Of a stretch of DNA of 64,000 bases, positions 58,570 through 64,000 are shown one piece after another. Position numbers and translations under genes: made by a program. This DNA is from Paraphoma chrysanthemicola (taxonomy: Eukaryota > Ascomycota > Dothideomycetes > Pleosporales > Phaeosphaeriaceae). The notes beneath the pieces were generated by a model. The model was not told the DNA's origin. It saw only the letters and a program-made list of their open reading frames with translations, and ran no database searches. The stretch's first letter is position 1, and each line of letters opens with the position of its first letter. Where the stretch lies: positions 310,001 to 374,000 of the forward strand of contig JAGMWG010000001.1 in the NCBI GenBank assembly GCA_020744225.1, given 5' to 3'.

Positions 58570-60495
58570 ATGATGGCTTGCAATCTTCTGAATTTCTTCA
58601 CTGGGCTTCTGGGCCTATCATCAACAATATCTCACTCCTTACCGTCCTGTTTCGAGAGGATAACACACGGCTCGAAGATTCCAGTACAATTTGAGATTCA
58701 CTTGACTGCAGGCAGAGTCAATCCGACTGGTGCTGGTTTTCGAAATGCGATACTGGTAAACGGAAGCTTCACTGGTCCAACTTTGAAGATCGACCGTGGC
58801 GACGACGTTGAGTTTCTCGTTCGCAACTATCTGCGAGAAGATACAACAATTCACTTCCATGGCATCGGACAAGGCGTATCGCCATGGGCAGACGGTGTGC
58901 CCGGCGTTTCGCAACGTCCTATTCGTCCAGGAGCATCGTACCTCTACCGATGGCAGGCTGACGAGTCGGGCGTTTACTTCTATCATGCGCATTCGCGTGG
59001 CCAGATGATGGACGGGTTGTATGGTGCGATTGTTGTTACTCCGACGAAGGAGGAGCCGCGCCCTTTCCACATGATCAGTCACAATTCCCGCGACTGGGAG
59101 AAAATGAGGGTGGCCGAGAAGAAGATGCAAACTTTGATGATCAGTGATTGGAGTCAGTACAACTTCAAGGAATTTTTGACAGTGGAAGAAACTGCCAACA
59201 TCGATTATACGTGTATGGATGCGATCATTGTAAACGGCGCGGTAAGTCCCTGCGCCAATGCCCTCTTCGGACCAGCGAAGCTGACATCAAGACAGGGCTC
59301 GCAGTATTGTCTTGAGCGTGATATGCTCAACGAGTACACTGATCCATTGGTCAAATACATCCTCGGCTCCACCGACGAGAAAGAGATCACGGACAAGGGA
59401 TGCGTTCCACCGCTGCAACTGTTTCAGGGCAACTTCTCGCTGCATCTTGAAGAGCTGCCCCAAGAAGCATTTCACAAATGCGTTCCGGGGGTTGGTGGCG
59501 GAGCAAACCACACGGTAACTGTTCATTCTGGCGACGGATGGGCAGCGCTGACCTTCATCAACCCTGGCGGTCTGTATCCGCTCAAGGTCACCATCGACAA
59601 CCATCCCATGCATGTATTCGCAGTTGACGGACAGTACATCTATCCACAGCTAGCAGACCAAATCCTGGTCAACAATGGCGAGCGATATTCTGTGTTTGTG
59701 AAGCTCGATCAAGAGGTCGGCAGCTACACCATACGTATCGCGAATGACCTGCTAGGCCAGGTGCTTGGAGGATTTGCTGCAATGTCATATAATGGGATCA
59801 CGGAAGACCCCCCGGACCCAAAGCCGCTGATGAACTACGCGGGTGGTGCTCTAGTCGATAATTTGCGCGTATTTGACGACTTCAACAATCGGCCATATCC
59901 ACCACTGCCTCCATCGGCTGTTTCGGATCGAACCCACAAATTCATGGTCCGTAAGTTGGGCCAGCCGTACGGTGCATATGAGTGGACATTATCGGGCGAG
60001 CAGGGCTACAACATGAGCGCAGAGGATGTCAGCCAACCGCTGCTCTTCGAAACGCCGAAGCACATCGAAACAAGTGAGCTCATCTTGAAGACCAAGAAGA
60101 ACGACTGGGTCGATCTCATCATTGAGATTGAGGGGCCGTTTGCACAGTCCCATCCAATGCATAAGCATGGAAACAAGGCGTACATCCTGGGCCAAGGAGT
60201 CGGGCGTTTCCCGTGGCTGACCGTAGCGGAGGCGGCTCAAGCCTTGCCGCTTGGAACATTCAACTTTATCGACCCACCTTACAAGGACACATACAAGACG
60301 CTAGAAGGCGTGAACAATAACGCGTGGCTGGTGCTTCGATACAAAGCCAGTGCGCCTGGTGCATGGCTTTTTCACTGCCATATTCAGACGCACTTGACTG
60401 GTGGTATGGGCATCGTTATTCTCGATGGCGTGGACGCATGGCCGCAGTTGCCGGAGGTATACGAGGAGTGGAACGGCTTTGATCCTCGTATGTGA
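58570..60495 (+). CDS. Laccase-like multicopper oxidase, CTB12-like
   Basis: Secreted copper oxidase, 641 aa, single exon. ATG at 58570 (or the adjacent one at 58573) begins a hydrophobic signal sequence (NLLNFFTGLLGLSSTIS); the frame is open further upstream but no signal peptide would result. Three cupredoxin domains with all copper ligand motifs: TTIHFHGIGQ, GVYFYHAHSRGQ, SHPMHKHGNKAY and WLFHCHIQTHLTGGMG (type-1 Cys in HCH, axial Met present). So it should be catalytically competent. In perylenequinone pathways this oxidase, with the fasciclin protein, couples two naphthol-type monomers and closes the ring system. Inferred role here from sequence class and gene pairing. Confidence 0.92.
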   Translation: MMACNLLNFFTGLLGLSSTISHSLPSCFERITHGSKIPVQFEIHLTAGRVNPTGAGFRNAILVNGSFTGPTLKIDRGDDVEFLVRNYLREDTTIHFHGIGQGVSPWADGVPGVSQRPIRPGASYLYRWQADESGVYFYHAHSRGQMMDGLYGAIVVTPTKEEPRPFHMISHNSRDWEKMRVAEKKMQTLMISDWSQYNFKEFLTVEETANIDYTCMDAIIVNGAVSPCANALFGPAKLTSRQGSQYCLERDMLNEYTDPLVKYILGSTDEKEITDKGCVPPLQLFQGNFSLHLEELPQEAFHKCVPGVGGGANHTVTVHSGDGWAALTFINPGGLYPLKVTIDNHPMHVFAVDGQYIYPQLADQILVNNGERYSVFVKLDQEVGSYTIRIANDLLGQVLGGFAAMSYNGITEDPPDPKPLMNYAGGALVDNLRVFDDFNNRPYPPLPPSAVSDRTHKFMVRKLGQPYGAYEWTLSGEQGYNMSAEDVSQPLLFETPKHIETSELILKTKKNDWVDLIIEIEGPFAQSHPMHKHGNKAYILGQGVGRFPWLTVAEAAQALPLGTFNFIDPPYKDTYKTLEGVNNNAWLVLRYKASAPGAWLFHCHIQTHLTGGMGIVILDGVDAWPQLPEVYEEWNGFDPRM

Positions 60496-60846
60496 TCGCC
60501 CAAGGAGATAGGGTGGCAAAGCTATACACAGCATTGTATGGACGATGAAGGGGCGACCTGTTCGTTGGTGCAAGGCGACGTGACGGAAACAGAAGGCGGA
60601 CAATACACCAGAGCGCTAGTCCCGAGATTGTCTAGCTTGTGAGCTACCCCGCTACGCCACCACGATTGGTCTGGTCGGACTTGATCCTCAAACACAGCCT
60701 CGTCCTCCACGGACTTGATGGATTGGCTCGCGTCATCGCGAGGCTTGTTCAGGCAACAGCGGCAATGATTGACTTCGTAGTTTGTCTATAAAATCTTTCG
60801 TTCACTTGACGTGTCTCGTTTTCAACTCCGTACATTAGACGACGCC
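60496..60846. other. Intergenic with TATA-like box
   Basis: 351 bp between laccase stop and the F-box gene. TATAAAAT at 60787-60794, 53 bp before the chosen ATG, is a plausible core promoter. Nothing else recognised. Confidence 0.45.
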
Positions 60847-62214
60847 ATGGCATACCTTTTATCATTGCCCAACGAATTATTGCAGCACATCGCTGCACTC
60901 TTGCCGTTCTCCGATCTACTCAGACTGAATATTGTATGCCATCGACTGAATCATATATGTAATGATCGCCTTGTGCTGCAGAGTATCGTAACATACGGCC
61001 ATTACAGCATCGACGGAGCCGTACAGTCTCTCTTCAAGAAGTTTGCTCAGCCCCAACGCGTCGGTCTACCTCTCGAACAACTCCAATGGACAGAGAGCGA
61101 GAGACTTCTTGGCGGAGCAGCATCAATTCGATCGATCAAGGAAGCAGCCCACGCAATTGAACGGTGTACATACGCCGCTCTTGCGGATTCCGATGACTGG
61201 ACCTTACAAGGGACTATTGGGGAGAATGGCTTCGATGTAAGCAACTTTCTGCCAGTACTGCTTGCCTTGCATCATCCAGCAAGTCTGGCCTTCGAGCCTG
61301 ACAAGTTCCTGCAAGTGCATGGCAGGCTAAGCGACAAGCCTATGGAAGGTATGCGCCTATCTTCTCTTGGCAGACTTATGTTTGGGAGATCCAGTCGCTC
61401 GGCCAAACTCTCACCGGATGAGGACCGCCGTCACTTGGCAGATTTCGTCAACATCAACTTCACAATCGCCTGTGTTACTTTGCAACGCTTAAGCACAACA
61501 TGGGATCCCAACAATGTCAATCGATTGTTCGAGCAATACTTCTTCCCCGATGGTGCGGAGTCAGGCACTTCCGTTACTGAAGACACGGTCAAATGTCTTT
61601 GCGATCGCAGTCTTGAGTATGGCGTGAATAAAACGACAGTAGGCCTCGAGCAAGCATCATCTCTAATCCTCCCTACGATTTTCGGGCTCGCTTCGCAATT
61701 TGGCGCAATCGACCACCCAGGCGACCTCCCGAAACCACTCAAGATGCCATTTCGATCCTTCATGGACATCCCTTCCATCTCCAAACACTCCGCGTTGGAG
61801 TTCAAAACCTGCCATTATAGCAAGATGACAGATTCAGCCTTCCTCGCTGGTAGGTGGCTGGGATATTATTCCGACCAAAGGCGGTTCCGCACGCGACCAC
61901 GTCACGCAAACTTCGACCCACCCATGTGCGATATTCGCATGGTCGTCCGTGAGCCATCATCTCATGACAGAATTTCTAACAACGTTGCGACGATAATAGA
62001 CCGACGAAGCAGAGGAGTTGACTCTCACGGCGAGTTCACATTGGAAGGTCGCATTTGCGCGGATGGAACCGTCAATATTGTCAAGAAATACATTGTCGCC
62101 GGCTGGTCGTGGACATGGACAGCTCATGTTACACCCTTTGGCATAGTTGGGATCTGGGGAAATAATCGCTACTTCGGTGGTTACTTCTGGATATGGAAGG
62201 AAGATTGGTGCTAG
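60847..62214 (+). CDS. F-box domain protein of unknown function
   Basis: 455 aa, single exon. ATG 60847 (MAYLLSLPNELL) is chosen; the frame opens earlier only with a GTG. Seen: an F-box at residues 1-45 (LSLPNELLQHIAALLPFSDLLRLNIVCHRL), the module that docks substrates on SCF ubiquitin ligases through Skp1. The remaining 400 residues have no recognised repeat; the Trp/Tyr-rich C-terminal part (FNFDPPMCDIRM-like region then WSWTWTAHVTPFGIVGIWG) resembles a beta-rich domain found downstream of F-boxes in many fungal proteins. It lies inside the cluster between the laccase and FAD oxidase and ends 38 bp from the latter. No role in the pathway is known; it may be a bystander. Confidence 0.78.
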   Translation: MAYLLSLPNELLQHIAALLPFSDLLRLNIVCHRLNHICNDRLVLQSIVTYGHYSIDGAVQSLFKKFAQPQRVGLPLEQLQWTESERLLGGAASIRSIKEAAHAIERCTYAALADSDDWTLQGTIGENGFDVSNFLPVLLALHHPASLAFEPDKFLQVHGRLSDKPMEGMRLSSLGRLMFGRSSRSAKLSPDEDRRHLADFVNINFTIACVTLQRLSTTWDPNNVNRLFEQYFFPDGAESGTSVTEDTVKCLCDRSLEYGVNKTTVGLEQASSLILPTIFGLASQFGAIDHPGDLPKPLKMPFRSFMDIPSISKHSALEFKTCHYSKMTDSAFLAGRWLGYYSDQRRFRTRPRHANFDPPMCDIRMVVREPSSHDRISNNVATIIDRRSRGVDSHGEFTLEGRICADGTVNIVKKYIVAGWSWTWTAHVTPFGIVGIWGNNRYFGGYFWIWKEDWC

Positions 62215-62252
62215 GAGGGTGCCGTCACAGCTTGATTTCCCACTACTGAGCA

Positions 62253-64000
62253 TCAGGGCTCATAGAGCACGTTGCTACCAACACACCTGTTGCAAACGAA
62301 CAAGTTGTTCGGGTCTGCCCTCTTCTTGATCTTTGCCAACCTCAAATACTTTTCTCCCCAGAAAGCTTGCTGCCAGAACGGTTCGTACGGATTCGCCTCA
62401 TTAACATAAGTCCCGCCGTCTCTACCAACGATCTGCGCCAATCTTTTGCTGATTTCCACTGCCCGAAGTTTCTTTGCATGCTTTTCGGACTCCGGAGCCT
62501 CGTCTGCCCAGTCCGTTCCCAAGCTGAAAACACCACGTGAACTTTTCCAAATCGAGTGTACAGCGGTATTGTCGCGGTTGCGCGAATCAACCTTCCCAAC
62601 TACGCGCATTTTCAGTATTTTTTCACGATGTTGACCTTGTGCGGAGAGACTTACTGAAATTGAAACCAGCATGGAAATCCGGGAACTCCTCAATGATCAA
62701 GCTCAAAAGGCTTTCCGTTTTGTTACTCAAGACATCCGCTGTCAACAACCGACTTGTGTCAATCACATTTGTCGCAATGTTTGGGTCTTGCAAGAACGCG
62801 TTGCAATAGTCGATCCAAGTTGGAAAATCGAAGGCCCCGGCCAGCGGCTCCACACCTGTCACATTTCCGACCTCGGACAGGATTGCCACAGTCTCAGCAG
62901 CCGTCGTATTTGTGCCATTCGGCTGGATGAATATCACGCCGATGGGGTCTCCAAATGTCGCGTATCCGGTGTAGCCCAAATCCGTGATGCGCGGAATGGC
63001 TTTGAGCACCCGACGCAACACCTCACGCCGAGCTGCAAGAGAAGTAGTATTGTACCCAGCTGCCACAGTCTTGATGTGCATCGGTAGCGGATGCGTCTTG
63101 TATGTGATCGACGTCAGGATCCCCAAGGCGTTTCCGCCTCCACCACGGATGGCCCAGAAGTGATCTGCGTCAGTGTATTCGTTCAGGACCTTGGTCTCGC
63201 CCGTCGCAGTGACAATATTGACTTCGAGCACATCTATTTCGTATGTTAGTTGCTCTTTGTAGGCCAAAATGATAGAACGTACTGTCAACGCCCAAGCCAT
63301 AGAAGTGGCTCCAGGGCGAATGCCCACCGCCTGTGAACCACCCTCCTGCCGCGCCAACCGTTCTTGCACTTCCGCCAACAACAATGCGACCTTGTCGATC
63401 TGCGTCTCGATAGATATCAAGCCACTGCTCACCAGCCTGCAGCGTCACAGCAGGTATGCTCGTCACGCCAATTTGTGCTCCTTGTGGCACAAACGCATCA
63501 TGCCACTTTCGGCCCTTCATGTAATGCGTCCAAATAGCAAACGCACCTTTCCCACTCGATCTTCCTAAGTGATCATGGCCAGTGTTCTTGACCGTAAGAT
63601 ATAACTCATTCTGCACCGCCCATCGGACGCCTTGTTGAACGAGCTCAACACTGGATGCATTGAGCGTATACTCCGCTACCAGTCCTTGTTCGCATGGCGC
63701 TGTAGAAGAAGTGTTGATGAAGCATTGCGCAGATCCGAGTTCCCACAGTATTGCGGAATATGCGCCGGGCTGTGCAGTGCGCCAGTCACTGGACTTCCAG
63801 TTGGTTCTTGCGGTGGTACAGAGAGCTGCGTCGAAAGAAGGATTGTGGCAGACGTGTGCAGAAGGACGAGAAGCGATGAGTTGCCCGTTTACAGAAGTAT
63901 TGAAAGACAACCACTCTTTCTGGGAAGGCCAGCATGTGTCTTGTGCTGTGCAGCGTTGGCGATGGTGGGATGCCGTGCTTAGGGACGGAAGAAGAGGAAG
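62253..64000 (-). CDS. Secreted BBE-type FAD oxidoreductase, CTB5-like, 5' end beyond window
   Basis: FAD_binding_4 plus BBE-domain oxidase. Visible exons: from the right edge to 63283, 63233-62655, and 62599-62253. Introns are 49 nt (GTACGT, CTAAC) and 55 nt (GTAAGT). At the right edge the frame is still open (LPLLPSLSTAS then CTAQDTCWPSQKEW), the usual sequence just after the signal peptide, so only the start is missing. Seen: VKNTGHDHLGRSSGKGA (expected flavin-linking His), GGWFTGGGHSPWSHFYGLGVD, WAIRGGGGNALGILTSITY and the BBE end NPYEPFWQQAFWGEKYLRL...ADPNNLF. About 570 aa in view. A BBE-type oxidase (CTB5, elcE) belongs to known perylenequinone clusters; assigned here by family and position. 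Confidence 0.87.

Noticed and set aside
60597..60665. Minus-strand stretch with GGGTAGCTC resembling a tRNA D-arm
   Set aside because: No GTTCRA T-loop or acceptor-stem pairing could be found.

Overview
The window is nuclear DNA of a filamentous ascomycete, most likely a Dothideomycete. The evidence is short GT-AG introns (mostly 46-62 nt, often with CTRAY-type branch sites), fungus-specific families (HET/NACHT/WD40, Zn2Cys6 and fungal transcription-factor domains, Rtt106, GT90, DHA2 transporters) and a perylenequinone-type polyketide cluster known from that class. Species cannot be fixed from the sequence. Splice sites were placed by eye, using reading-phase consistency and family conservation.

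Left part (1-34 kb), mostly ordinary genes. A HET-NACHT-WD40 incompatibility-type receptor with almost identical WD repeats (152-3454) is followed by an unusual regulator that joins a SAM domain, an HMG box and a fungal transcription-factor domain in five exons (7016-4449, minus). Then come a GT1-type glycosyltransferase, a 14-TM DHA2 drug transporter, a four-TM protein, the histone chaperone Rtt106, a GT90/CAP10 glycosyltransferase, a small two-TM protein, an aquaporin, an LAT/MUP-type amino-acid permease, a probably broken fungal gene and a secreted BBE-type FAD oxidoreductase. Several 1-3 kb stretches hold no convincing gene.

Right part (37.3 kb to the right edge), a biosynthetic gene cluster. 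In order: AflR/CTB8-like Zn2Cys6 regulator (-), CTB2-like O-methyltransferase (-), CTB4-like MFS exporter (+), CTB3-like fused O-methyltransferase/FAD monooxygenase (-), non-reducing PKS with SAT-KS-AT-PT-ACP-ACP-TE (+, CTB1-like), fasciclin protein (-, CTB11-like), laccase-like multicopper oxidase (+, CTB12-like), an F-box protein (+) and a BBE/CTB5-like FAD oxidoreductase (-, running off the right edge). This is the gene set of cercosporin/elsinochrome/hypocrellin-type pathways. By analogy, the PKS makes a nor-toralactone-like naphthopyrone, the CTB3-like and CTB2-like enzymes decarboxylate, oxidise and O-methylate it, the FAD oxidase adjusts oxidation state, the fasciclin/laccase pair couples two halves into the perylenequinone, and the MFS pump exports it.

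Six of these genes form three head-to-head pairs on shared promoters of 381-665 bp. Each promoter carries one CACGTG palindrome, and two carry TCG-N5-CGA sites of the AflR type. No CTB9/CTB10-like (methylenedioxy bridge), CTB6-like or CTB7-like gene was recognised, so a bridge-free perylenequinone (phleichrome/cladochrome/elsinochrome type) is the better guess, unless those genes lie beyond the right edge.
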